Positions 47,997 to 60,699 of a stretch of 64,000 bases of DNA are shown here, in pieces. Origin of the DNA: Sphagnum compactum (lineage: Eukaryota; Bryophyta; Sphagnopsida; Sphagnales); NCBI GenBank assembly GCA_965153455.1, contig OZ234494.1, forward strand, positions 16,740,001-16,804,000, written 5' to 3'. The translations under genes were made by a program, and so were the position numbers. Every line of letters starts with the position of its first letter. Positions within the stretch are counted from its first letter, which is position 1. The notes beneath the pieces were generated by a model that was not told the origin of the DNA, did not search any database, and saw only the letters and a program-made list of their open reading frames with translations.

Positions 47997-50900
47997 CTTG
48001 GCACCACCGCAAAACTTGAGGCTAATTGGTAACGCCTTTATACTAATGTCCCATTAACACAAGTCCAAAAAAAATACATTTTTGGTAATTGAAAGTGGGC
48101 AAAGTGTCCCCCTTGAGAAGCCCGGAAGAAAGAAGAGTAACAACAATGGCTAATTAGTAGTTTTAAGAATAATAATGAACCATTCTTGTTAGCTTTACAT
48201 ACACTTGTCATGTGTAGTATGTACCATGTGTTAATATAGCTAGTAACAAGTAATAATGTCCATAAGCATTTTGTTAGGCATATTAATATAGCTAGTAAAA
48301 ATTAACAACCATTCATAAGCATTTGTTATGTTGCATTGGTGGTGGTGGTCATGTGCCCAATGTACACATAAATAGCCATTATATTCATAAGCATTGCACT
48401 CAATTGGCTTTTTGACCAAACCCGTGATTCCATGTTCATATCATGTTGAAAGATAGGGTAGATTGGATTGGATTGGATTGAATTGGATTTTCCGTTGATG
48501 AAAAATAATTTGCTATTTTTTGGGGTTTTCTTTTTTGCATGGTGATGAATGGAACATTGCATGGTCGTCGTTTTTACGTTCAATCTTAGTACTTTGACTT
48601 GTTCGATCTTAATAGTGAATTTGTCACCAATTTACGTTCTTTGACCATTGACCATAATTTTAGGTTTTAAATTTTTGAATGAGTGTAAAAGAGTTGCGAA
48701 AAAGTAATAGTCACATGTAACTTGACCTAAGTGTGTAGTAGTGTATGACAAAGAGGCATGAGGGTACATAAACATAGCAAAAACCGCACGTCTGAAGAAG
48801 CACATGTGCATGACTATGTAAGTTGAGTTTGTTTTTCAAAAAATTGGAAAAAAAAAAAAAGACAACCTCCATCCATTCAATAATTTTAAAAAATTCATTT
48901 ATTCTAAAAAAAACTTACTTCCACATAAATAATTTATTAAAATTATTCTTAAAAACTTGCATTGACCCAAATGTCCATCCCTCAAATTCGGCCTTCAATT
49001 GTGTTCAACCAACTCAAATGTGAAATTATTCCATTTGGCTATCAAATTGGGAAATAAGTGTTGACAAAGTGTTTTTTTCCCTCTTGGGACACTACTCTAC
49101 TCTAGGGTTCGAACTACTCTTTTGAAACTAAGTAGGTCATGTTGCTAAGAGAGAGAAAGAGAGAGTTCCATTTCTTACCCTAGACTTGGTTTTGTCTTAA
49201 AAATAAATTTTTGAATCCTGATATGAAAATTTTGTGAAAATAGGAAAATTGTTAATTTTTTTCACGATCATAAATTAACATGATCATGAAAAAAACATAG
49301 AAAATATTTTTTTTTGAAAATTAATTATTCATTTTTGTCAATGTGAAAGCGGAACTTAGGCTACAATATTTGGTCTTGCTCAAAACATTACCCATAACTA
49401 GAACCAAAGGTTATCTTCAAATTCAGTCTTTGCAAGAGAAAGGGTTTGGTGTGTGTGTGTGTGTGTAGTGAATGGTGATGTGTTTATTTATGATTAAAAT
49501 TAACATATTTATCCTACCAATATTATTTTCCCCAAGAACACTTCAGGGTTATTATTTCACAAATAAATAAATACATAAATAAATCAATATAAATATAAAT
49601 AAATAAATGTTAACCATGAGTTAGTTAGTTGTGATGTGAACCCATCAAGTGTTCATCAAATGCCTAGAATTGCATATAATTGAATACCCTAATAAAGCTC
49701 GTGAGAATTTAGGGTGTAAGTAGAGATATATAGCAATGGACGCCACCCCCGGCCACCCCCCGCCCCCCATGCAGGTAAAATATTTTTCAGAAATTTAGGC
49801 AATTCCAAAAATAATTAATTAGTGCCTAACCAGCCTATGTACTATGGTAGTACATCGGGTATCAAATAATCAGAAGTTCCAGTTATTTCAAAAACCCCCA
49901 AGAACTCTAGTGGTTTCGTGAAAGAACCATGGTGGCGGTTCTCTGGTCGGTTCTTTGACTTTAAAAAAACAAATTGAGAACCATGGTGACCACAAATTTG
50001 ATTGTTTTGAATTTTTTTGGAGAACGGGTGAGTAAGTGGGTATATACTCACATTGATAACCAACGGGTATTTCCCTCTCATTTTTAAGAACCGTTCGACA
50101 CAACGTATATTTCCTTCACCTTTTTCCCATATAAATTATGTCCATGAATTCTTCATGGTCAATCAAAATGCATAAGTGTGCACAAAACAAAGCCTATTTA
50201 TGAGTATATCACATGGGATGCCGTCGATGTTCACTTAACAACTAAACGTGGATTTTCAATGCAATGTAGTATTAGCTCCGACACCAAACTAACATGCAAA
50301 GTGTGCAATATTGAAGTTTTCAAGCTCACTACAAGAAAACCTTTTTTTCACTTGCACTACAACAACAAACCAATATTGTAGCCCTTCGCAAGATGGGCTT
50401 TATGCTTTGCTTTTCAAGTAATTTGGAACCATTGTTTCCTTCAATCAATTCTCATGTATTATGTGATATTGCCATCATATGTAGCTCACTACAAGGGACT
50501 AGAGTTTTTCTTTGTTTGGACGAATTTTATCATTTTTTCATTAAAAATTTGAGTTTGTTTTGTTTTGTCTATGACAAATTCAAATACTTTTGCTGATTTT
50601 TTGGGGGAAATCCAAAAAAAATTCAATATCACAAAAATGGGGGAAAAAGAAAAAGAAAAAACTCCTTACAAGGGACTAGTTTGAAGTTCTAATTTTGATA
50701 GATTTAAGTTTTGACTAGTGGGTGCTCAAAATTTCAAAACTCTTTAATGGGAGAGATGTTCCTTTTGGAGTGATCAAAACCACACGTTCCCATTTTCCCA
50801 TAAATTCTTGGAAGCCTTTTTAAATATATTTGTAACTTCTTCACATGTATTTTGTTGATGCATAGGAGATTCAACCAAGGGCGAAAGAAAGCAAATTAAA

Positions 50901-52334
50901 TAAGCAAAAGAATAGGAAGAAAAAAATAATGAGTCAAGGAAAAGGGCAAGGGTAAGTGATCCTAAATTATTTTCAATTTTCATGTGCTAGGTTTATAACA
51001 ACTTAAATGACAACAATATATAACTCCTCTAGGCTTACTTTATCTCCATTGCAATGGAATTTGTGGATATCATGTAGTATTTGAGTGTTGCATTTATAAT
51101 GTTTTCCTCGTGTCACAAGGTTATCACAATTGGGTGGCGCAAATAACCATACATTTTTTCAACAAAACACATATACAATGCCAAAAAAAATCATATTTGA
51201 TGCATTTTGTGTAGTGAAAGGTCATGAATGAATGTTGGATACCTACTTGATGTTTATTGTGCTGGTGGTTGGAGAATATTTGCATGTTATATTGAACATT
51301 GCACAACCCTATGAATCATTAAAAAAAATTCCAATGTTAATTAATCGGCAATATTTTGTTTCTTTTTTTTCTAATAAGAAATTTCAATTATTTCATACTC
51401 ACTTCTTATGTTCTATCATATGGATTTGCATATTTTTTAGAACACATTGTTATTATGAAGTTATACCATGAGGTTCAACCATTTGAGCAAGGGGATGTAG
51501 GGCATATCCTAATTATTTCTATGGTAACTTGTTACATGTCATATGGAAATGAATTTTGATGTGAGCTTTACTTGCACAAGGAATATAAACAACCTCAAAA
51601 ATCTTTTACTTAGTTTCAGAATTCCATCGACAAATCCTTAATAACTTGTTGAAACTTGAAACTAATTTAGAAATCTAAGAAAACCTTATCCCATAAAAAG
51701 GATGGTGGCCTAGGGGGTGAGGGACAAAAAAAAAAAAAAAACACTTGTAAAAGGGTATCGAATATTCACTTTTCATTGTATTTTTCATTATTTTTGTGTC
51801 TTGTTTTTATTTCAATAAAATCTCACAAATTTTCAATAATCTTTAATGTGAATGGGATTGCAAAAAAGATGATCAAATCCTCAAAATACTTGGTTATTTA
51901 GAATTTCCCTTTTCATCAATTTTATTTACTTTCTATTTTCCCCCTAAATTTTGCGACATGATTTCAATAGAGTCTTACTTACTACAAGTTTCACCAAACT
52001 TTAACACTCACGAGAAGGTCGTGATGAAGAAGAGAAGAAATCAATTGTAGCCTAGTAATTTTGGAATGAACTTTTTAACATGAAGCTCTTATTTGCTTCC
52101 ATTTCTCCTTGCAATCTCATTGTTTGTTTGTCAATGAAGTCTCATAAGTTTTCGTCAAATCTTTAGCACAAAAAGAGATTGAGACAATCAAGCTCGGGAT
52201 TTCACACTTTCCATTCATTTGACTTAGTTCTTGGTGCACTCCACACATTGCTAAAATTTATTTACAATCAAATCCGAGATCCAACATGATTTCATCAAAA
52301 TACTTCCCACAAGAGATAATGAGGTACCCTAAAT
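47997..52334. other. AT-rich spacer without a recognised gene
   Basis: It holds a (GGATT)n run at about 48461-48490, a (TG)n run at 49449-49467 and an AAAT-rich run at about 49560-49610. CACTACAAGAAAA at 50326, a string known from CACTA transposon ends, has no convincing partner. No coding motif is recognised on either strand. Confidence 0.4.
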
Positions 52335-52366
52335 CACATACCCTAATGCAAGAATTAGGGTATGTG
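52335..52366. repeat. Inverted repeat with 13-bp perfect arms
   Basis: CACATACCCTAAT and its complement flank a 6-nt loop. The right arm and the following tttgcattgatttgat-type sequence recur near 52421-52480, so the hairpin is part of a local direct repeat of about 70 bp. Confidence 0.8.
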
Positions 52367-54380
52367 GAGTTTAAATTTTGCATTGATTTGATTTGATCAC
52401 ATACCTTCCCCCCATTGTTGCATTAGGGTATGTGGAATTTCTTTCACCTTTGCATTGATTTGATCACACACCCTAAATCCTTGCCATTAAAGAATGTATG
52501 TAAAATCTTTCATTTGGAATTGAGTTGATTTTAGGTTCAAAATCTCCACCCAATTTTGAATTTTTTTTTGACTTCAATGAAAAGTGTCCGACAATATACT
52601 ACTAATAAATTGACACTTTGGATCAAAATTTTAAAAAAACTAAAATTGGGTGAAGATTTTGCGACCTTTTAACTATGCATGGTTGTGTAACTTGTAACCA
52701 TATGTTATAATTCCATACACTAAAGGTTATGTGTAGGGTAATGCTTGCTTGAGGGATGGGGGTGATGCATGGCATAAAAATAGACATATTTTCATTGATT
52801 TTTTAAAAAAATTACTCTCTTTTTTTCCCTTGTGATATTCATCAAGTACTTGTAAGATATTTGTGAAGTATCACGAGATTATTTTTATTTTTATTTTTAA
52901 AATGGTGCAAGGCATTTCAAAAATGTGTTTCATTTTCCAAAATGCCTTGCGAAGAGACCTTATTATGCCTTGTAAGGTGTTCCTCCAATTACATTAAGAA
53001 TTTTTTCGGAGTAAAAACCCTCCAACTAAACACAGAATTTCTTTGGAGGTTTTTGTGTATTTGGGTGACCAAGTGCTTTTTGAAGCCAAAAAAAAACCCT
53101 AGAAAAAACCCTATATTTTCTATTACATGATTCAAGCATGTAACCAAAAATATAGAAAGATATTGTTTTAAAAAATACTTTCATATTTAGCTTGTAGCCA
53201 AATTTGGCTTCCGACCCTATGTGGTGGCTAAGATTTCCTTAAAAGTTCATATACGAATCCTTATGTGTATTCTTATACGAGACTAGTATGGTACGATGTA
53301 TTATACGGATGGGGTATGTATTCCATGGGTGGTGGTGGTGGTGGTGGGTGGTATTGTTGGGTTGGTGAAACCAGAGGTAAGTAAGTAAGCTGTGGTGGTA
53401 GCTCAGGTTAGGTCCATGAGTTAAAAGGGTGACTCCTTCACCCTACCCACCATTATCACTGTTTCCTTTCCTCTTTCCCAACTCCCCAGCGGTTTCTTTT
53501 ACTGGCGAGTTTCGCCAAAATTCCACCTCAAAAATAGGATTTCAACCTATTTACAAAATGATTTTTCATGGAAAGAAATTTGACCCAAGTTCGCCAAATT
53601 CCACCCCCCCCCAAAATTCCACATCGCCAGATTTTTGTAGGTAGTCAAGATATAGATGCATTCTATATATATATATAATGATTTTTCATCAAGAAATTGA
53701 CCCATTTGCCAAAAAATTAAAAAAATCCAAATTTGCCAAATTTTCATGATACATTCCAAGAGGAGGTAAGCAGCCCAGCCAAAAATATACAAGAATTATT
53801 TTTCTTAATAAATATTATTAAAAAGGATTTCTCATTGTGAAAAAAGACCCAATCTGCCAGATTTTGGGGGAAAAAACAAAATCAAATTCAAATAGACAGA
53901 TTTTCATGATAAGTTCCTTGAAGTAGGTAGGTAGCCAAAAATATAGAAGGATTCGGTATTTGGTTTTTTTTAAAATGTTTTTCTCACTTTTGATGTCTAG
54001 TATGTAGCCAAGAAATTAATTGGCTAAATTAAATAATTTTGTGGATGATCGCCACTTTGACTACACCAGAAATAAAATCCTGAAAAGAAACCCAGATTCG
54101 TAAAAGAAACCCCACACACACAATACAGCAGCCTTTTGCTTGCTTGCTTGCTTCCTTCCTTCCTTCCTGCTCTCTACTCACAGCAACCCAGTCACACACG
54201 GTCTGAGAAACATCAAAGACACATAGTTGCCCAACAGCAGGAGCAACACACACATGGTTCTGTGCACAGGAAGGAGAAGAGAAAACAGAAGAGAAGCTCC
54301 TATGTTCACCAATTTCAGAAAGGCATGAGAGGTTGTGGAGTCCAGTCAGAGTTGGAATTCACGCAAGCAAGCCATGGTTC
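52367..54380. other. Repeat-rich spacer upstream of the Yippee-like gene
   Basis: A (GGT)n run lies at about 53329-53350. From 53510 to 53960 a degenerate unit recurs about three to four times, with gatttttcat, ttgaccca, gccaaatt and gtagccaaaaatata blocks. A (TA)n run lies at 53664-53677 and GCTT/CCTT units at 54138-54168. No gene recognised. Confidence 0.45.
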
Positions 54381-55394
54381 CCACAGGTTCTCTCTCTCTC
54401 TCTCTCCCTCCCTCTCTCTCTTTGCTTCACACAGAGACCTCTTCTCATCATCTCATCATCATGTAGACCATCATGCACACTGGGCTGATTTTGGGTTTTT
54501 ATTTTCTTTTGGGTGTTTGAGATTGATTTGGGATGGATGTCTGGAGACCCCCCCTTTTATTTTGCCCCCCTCTTTCTCTGAGTGGGGAGGAAGGGGACGG
54601 GTGGAAAGCAACAAAACAACTTTCTTCCTGTCCTTCTGGAACTGTGTGTAGATTTTGTGGGCATGAATAATTTGGATTTGTTTGGAAGACAGGGATGTGG
54701 AGAAAGGGGAAGAGAGAAGAAGAAGAAGAGGGAGAAGGAGAAGCTGTCTGTGTGTCTGTCATGTTGGGTCAAGAAGAAACAAGCTTTCCTTAAGTGAGAA
54801 GTTTGTTTCTGCTGTTGCCACGGGTGCATGTGGTTTGCTTTTGGATGATATGTACAAGAGACATATATAGACCTGGTATATGATGATGATGATGATGATC
54901 TTGTGGAGGGTTTGGTAGTTCTTCTTCCCCCCCTTTTTGTTTTTTTGCTGCTTCAAGGATTCCCTCAAAGAGAGATGTGGGTAAGTTGCAGAGGAAGGGA
55001 TATAAGGATGCGTGGGTGATGTCAATTCATGCGGTTGCAATCTGAATCCATGATTGGCTTGTTTTAGAAATTTTCTTGCATCTGTGGTTGTGGTGCTGGC
55101 AAAGCTGTTGGTACATAGCCAGCTTTTGAACTGTGTGTGGAACTGCCACTACCATGTAGCCTTGGTTGTAAGCCTCTCATCAATTGGAAGCTGTTGTTCT
55201 TTGTGGCAATTGTGGCAGGTGATGATGCACCAGTTGTGAGTGAAGAAGTGCTTTTTTTCTGCCAAGGGTGGTGAACACTAAACTGCAAATGAATTCTAGA
55301 CAAATCCTGGTTTCGAAGAAGGAAGGACTGAAGTTGGATTGGAGTTACCAGCTGCTGCTGCTGTAGTAGGGAGAGAAAAAAAAAGAACAAAAGA

Positions 55395-55424
<30 letters not shown>
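54381..55424. promoter_or_regulatory. Promoter / 5' UTR region of the Yippee-like gene
   Basis: A CT-rich run lies at 54389-54421, and a (GA)n run at about 55393-55421 ends 3 bp before the start codon. CT and GA runs close to start codons are common in plant 5' untranslated regions. Several short open frames are present but none is convincing. A 5' untranslated intron is possible. Confidence 0.5.
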
Positions 55425-55425
<1 letters not shown>

Positions 55426-57686
55426 TGGGTCGACTATATTTGATCCAACTTGATGGGCGCATCTACAGTTGTAAACATTGCCGCAGCCATTTGGCCAACT
55501 CCGATGAGCTGCTGTCAAGGGTGATTGCTTCTTTCTCTTCTCGTTTTTTTCCCTTGCTGTTTTGGGACTTTGTGTGTGGCCTTCTCTTATTGCCTTTTTT
55601 AATGGTTTACTACCACATGGTGTTTTGTGTCACTTGGTTTTGATGGGTTTTGTGTGGTTTGACTGCCAACAGTGAGTGTCATCTCTTCTTGTTTCTTCAT
55701 TGTCAAATTTGTCTGAAACTGTAGTTCAGGATGGAGTGGAGTGGAGGGCAACTGCTAGACATTTGGCTAGAACCCACACCCATCTGTAGTCAGCTGGTTT
55801 GACTGTTGAATTGGTGGTCTTACGGGTCCACTGCAGAAGACACACACACTCCTATGCTGGAGCTCAGGAGGGAAGGGAACTGTATGTATACTGAAGTATT
55901 ATCAGTCACCTGGCTGCTGGGCTCCAGTGTGGAAAGCAAAAGTCTCCTTGCACAACTGCAGTTTGCAGTTTGAACTCATAGCTGCAGGGCGAACAACCAA
56001 ATGAATCTTCTAGTCTACATCACCATTTTTTTTTTCCTCTGCACACACAGGTGATCAACAAAGTGTTTCAGTGTTTTGGGTGGACTGCAATTGATAAGGG
56101 TTCGTGGAATTGAAAGGATGGATGTGCACCTGCTGCATACTTCTGCTGCATGATGCTTGTGTGATGTCATGCTCTTTTTCCACCTTTCATGATAGTCTCT
56201 GTTTCTGTGGTGCTGCTGGGTATGCATGTCTGGCCCCTCCTCCTCCAAACACAGTAAAAGAGCAAAGTCAGTTAGGCCAGCCAGCCAGCCAGCTTCCTGT
56301 GTTCACAAGAAGTTGTCAAATTCTTGGCTTTTTTGCAAGTTCTTCTTTACCCTCTTTTTCTTTTTGTTTCCTCTTGTTGCTTGTGCCAGTCTTTCTTGTT
56401 TTGATTCCTGAATTGGTTAAGTTTCAGAAGTACTACCTGTGAGGTGAGGTGGTTGCAAAATTGTCGGGACACTGTACAATCACAAGGTCTCACTTGGTTG
56501 CTGTTGCACATACCAGCATTAGGGTTTTTGTTAGAACATTGCAAATTCTATTCAAAGGCAATAGTGAGGCTGCATTGTCTATAGTTTGGGGGCCCAGAGT
56601 GTGAGAAGGTGGAAATTATAACGAGTGGGTCTTGCTTTTGTCTTTTCTTTTATTGATGTTGTCTGATCAAGCCATTTTTTGTTTTCTTCTCCTTCTCCTG
56701 TTCAGTCTTTCCACTGTCGACACGGGAAGGCTTACCTTTTCAACAATGTGTAAGCACTCTGATGATATTCCCATTGTTTTTTTCCTTTTTCTATAATTTC
56801 ACCATCCTCCTTCATAAATGTCAAACATAAAATTTTACCTTTCAAAATCAGCAATTGAAGCTCACAGTATGCAGTGGCAAAACAATTGTCAAAAGTTTTT
56901 CTCATTGTTTTGGTGCTTGATCATTCTTCTTGATGGTGCTATTTGTTTTCTCTATGCACTCTTGAGAGAAGATTGGGGGGACCTGGCATGCCTTGCCATG
57001 CAAATGGGGGTCACATCTTGGATTACAGGGTGAATGTATCAGTGGGTCCTCAAGAGGATCGCATGATGACCACTGGCAGACACACTGTAGCTGACATCTT
57101 TTGCAACTGTTGCCAGCAGCTTGTTGGCTGGAAATACGTATGTACACTTACCCTTCTATTTGCACCATCTTTTGAAGGCCAGTATCATGTGAGAGGGCAT
57201 TTTCTTAGAAAAGATGATAACCCAATTGATGGAATTTATGCAGGAATTGGCTTATGAAAAGAAAGAGAAATACAAGGAAGGGAAATTCATTCTTGAGCGG
57301 TAAGCTTCTCACAATCATTTGAGCTGCTAAAGTTGAGAACATGCAATGCATGGAACCAGATAGATTACTTCATGAAAGAAGTGGAGTAGGAACCCTGTAG
57401 GTCTTGCTGAAGATCTTGGAAGGGTTTCTGTGACTTGTGGACAATGAATGCATTCATTGGGCAGTTTTCCAGCACATACAAAAGTTGGGTCTCAGATTTT
57501 CCAGTTTCTAAATGCTTCGAACTATTTCTTGAGGAACTCTGGCACCAGAGTGCATGCATGCTTCCTGCAGATTGCTGATTTGAGTGCAGTGTTTTGTGTG
57601 TGCACAGAGCCAAGATGATTGATGGTGATGGTAGTGACTTCTACTTGGACACTCATCAGGTTGGCAGTGATGCTGATGATGAATAG
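55425..57686 (+). CDS. Yippee-like zinc-binding protein, five exons, 127 aa
   Basis: Exons are 55425-55520, 56706-56749, 57029-57137, 57244-57299 and 57608-57686; they sum to 384 nt and phase is kept. The protein starts MGRLYLIQLDGRIYSCKHC and has the exact Yippee zinc signature: C16-x2-C19, then 52 residues, then C72-x2-C75. Other family landmarks are FHCRHGKAYLFN at 34-45, VNVSVG at 48-53, HTVADIFC at 65-72, GWKY at 80-83 and KYKEGKFILER at the start of the C-terminal part. It ends SDADDE, as plant members do. Length matches the family (about 120-130). Yippee proteins share a beta-fold with cereblon's thalidomide-binding domain; plant roles are poorly known. Intron 1 is long (1185 nt) for this window. 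All zinc ligands are intact, so it should be functional. Confidence 0.93.
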
Positions 57687-60300
57687 CTGTCCAGCAGGAG
57701 CAATTACTGCCTCTCCATTTACTCAATTTGACACCCAGGTAAAACCCACCCATCATCCACCATGGGACATTGCATGCGTCTCAGTCCGACTGAGGGCTAA
57801 CATTGGGCCACCATGCTTGCTCCTTTACCCATCTTGTACAGCTCAATAAATTCAGTTGCACATCAGGTCTGTTATTCAGTGCAAGTATTGCAAAATTGGC
57901 TTCGTTTTACAAAATCCCATGTCATTAGGCTTTGTACAAATCTGTGATGCTCGTTGCCATGCTGCACCGTTTGGCTTCACGGAAGACCAAACAATTGAGC
58001 CAAAGATTTATTTTGTCATGTAAATGTTTTGTATTTGGGTCAATCTCAAACATTCAATAGAGATGAGAATAAGAAGTAGTAGGGGCTGAAGAACTCCTGA
58101 TTCAAAAAATCTTCTTTGTGGGCCCATGGAGCTCACTGTAATTGCCATGTTGTGGGTTTAGGGTTTAGGGTTTTTGTCATGTAAATGCACCCTAAACTTG
58201 AGCCAGACAAAAGTCGCTCTCAGCTGACCAAAATTGTTTTAGTTGTGGTTTATGGTGGTTTATGGCTGTCAATTGCTTCTTTTCCACAGTTGCATTATAT
58301 TCTTCCCAACCCTATTTAGCCTCTAATCCTTAAACCCTAACCCTTAAACCCTCTAATCCTGTGGAAGATTAGTGAATTTGGCGAGATGACAAACTAGATA
58401 TGTGAACAGTTTTCTAAACCAAAGATGCACTGATTGATTTGTGTTTGTCCATGATGCCAACATCAGAAACATGGGGTCTCTGAACCCCAATAGGACTAAC
58501 ATATCTGTTGGGTCAATGGGTCTCCAATCTTTTGTGCACTTATGGTGGGCTAGCAACTTCTCATCAGTTACTAAATCGCTGTCAATTTGATTATGGAGCC
58601 AATATGAAGATGAGACTGGTTGGCATCACTCCCAATAAGAGCTAATAAACTCTCGGAACCCTATACCCTAAATCATCCACTGGTTTTTGAAACTGGGAGT
58701 GGATTACTAAGGAAGGCTGTTTGTTTATGTTGCTTGTCATGTTGAGATCTCCCAAACCACAATGCCCCCCCACCCGCCCTTTGTGCACTTGGTATTGTTG
58801 GAAAGCGTTTGATGAGTAGGGATGCATTGAGGTGATTTCATGACTCTTAGACTTATAGTGGTAGGAGTTGTTGACTATTAAATGTTTTTGTTAAAGAAAA
58901 TTCAACAAAATCAAAGTTAATATTTTGATGTGAATTGGGGTGTGCTCTTTGTGTTAATGGATAGCTTTTGATGAGTGGGATTTCTTGAAGGTGATTTTGT
59001 AATTTTTAGACCTTTGGTGTGGAATATATTGAATTTTCAAAAATTGTTTAGAAGGAGAAATTAGTTGGGTAACAAGTTCACACTTTGGGCCAACAATGAA
59101 GGTCACACTAGTCCTTGTTAAATCATGATTTGTGTCCATGTGCTTTGATGGGTACATCCTTTCCATTGTAACCATGATTTTTAACAAACATGGAGTTGTT
59201 ATGTCTTCCAATATTTAGAAATCTCTCTTCAATAACTTTTATCTTTTTTAATGATCCAAGGAGCTTCCTCTATTCTCCTTCCCTTGAGGTCACCAATGTT
59301 ATTTTCAATTCCATTTTTGTCAATGTATTTGAAGTGCTTCACTTGAAAATCCCAATTTCATTTTTGGTTAACTTATTATTGTGAATAGAATAAAAATTGG
59401 GCCAATCCTTCTCAATTGATCATGGAACAATTTTGAGATTAAATTTCAAAACCATGTTGAATGCACGTTGTGTTGTTATCCCATTTCAATGTAATGGACT
59501 TTCTCAATCATTACCTTTTGTAGTGTTTCATTGTAAATGTGTTATTTGTTGTAACAAGGAGTAGTACGAATCTATTTGATCCATCTCCTACCCCAACCAG
59601 GGAACCTTTTTGTTGGTGGTTCAAGTATATTAAACTTTTTATATGGTCGGTCATCCATCCCAATACTATTTGGTTGAAATGGGATTATTTTAGAATTCTT
59701 ATCAAACTTTGTTAAATTGGTTGTATTTCATAAATGAAAATTGTTAAAAATTTAATGATTTCCTCTCGATTGGTCTAAAAATTTCAACAAACAAGTGCAC
59801 CACCTTGTTGAGGGTTTCTAGTAGTATCAAAGGAATAAGGTCATTTTGCATCAAAATTCACACTTGATAATTACCAATTGTTCCATTGTTATGAACACAC
59901 AACCTTTGTAATTAAAGTGAATGTTAGATTTGTAACAAGAGTCACCAAGTCATACCCAAGTTAAAGCAACTTGTGGCAATCAAATATTTAGGTTCATTTT
60001 GCATAATAATTTTGAAGCATGAAAGTTTAGATCCTTTCTATGGAATCCTTTCCAAACTTTATTTCTTACATGGAATTTTGTTGATTGGGAAATAATTTAA
60101 GTATAGTTACCCCTTAACAAATACATTAGAAGAAAATTGAATTATACCAAACATAACATTTGAAATGGAAGTTTTGGTTGGTATAACTTTAGCCAAAATG
60201 TAGACTTAACCATTAAAGCATAAATAAAAGGTCTACTTATCATTATACTCTACTTTAACAATTAAAAAGGAAAATAATATCTAATCAAATACTTTGACCA
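57687..60300. other. Downstream spacer without a recognised gene
   Basis: Two telomere-like patches occur: ttagggtttagggttt at about 58158-58175 and aaaccctaacccttaaaccct at about 58331-58352. The right half is AT-rich. The block ggatagcttttgatgagtgg near 58960 resembles gaaagcgtttgatgagtag near 58800, a diffuse direct repeat of about 160 bp. No coding motif recognised. Confidence 0.4.
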
Positions 60301-60699
60301 ATGTTATTTTATTTGAAGATTGTTGAAATTATGACCTTCTTATTGGCACAAATCATGTTTCAACATCATAATCAACCATTCATCTTTGAATTCATGTCCA
60401 TATTGAAATCAAAAGAAATATATGACAAACTTGTAATTCAAATATATAAAACATTCCCAACAATGCTTGGTAGCGACCTTGCAAAAATAAATCTCACATT
60501 CAAGTTTAATTATTTATTTTTTTGTAACCCCAACAATAAAATTGAAACCAAGATTGCAAATAGGTGGGAAATTATTAATAACAAATCACATGGACCAATC
60601 ATTATGATTGACCAATTCAAAACAAGGAACAACAATCATATGTCATATTTATTAGACTCTTTTCTAACAAGTGCACAATTTTGTTGTGCCTTTTACTAG
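60301..60699 (+). other. Open frame of 132 codons, unrecognised
   Basis: It begins with ATG and is the longest plus-strand frame in the AT-rich right end. The composition (Asn, Ile, Phe, Lys) simply follows base content, there are no splice partners that I can see, and no known motif is present. It could be a decayed transposon frame or chance. Confidence 0.15.

Noticed and set aside
49842-50103. Overlapping minus-strand frames of 71-79 residues
   Set aside because: No recognised motif; the two frames overlap each other and lie in low-complexity DNA.
50326-51213. CACTACAAGAAAA at 50326 as the end of a CACTA transposon
   Set aside because: The string is a known CACTA-type end, but no matching inverted end with a 3-bp target duplication was found nearby; the gtagtg at 51213 has different flanks.
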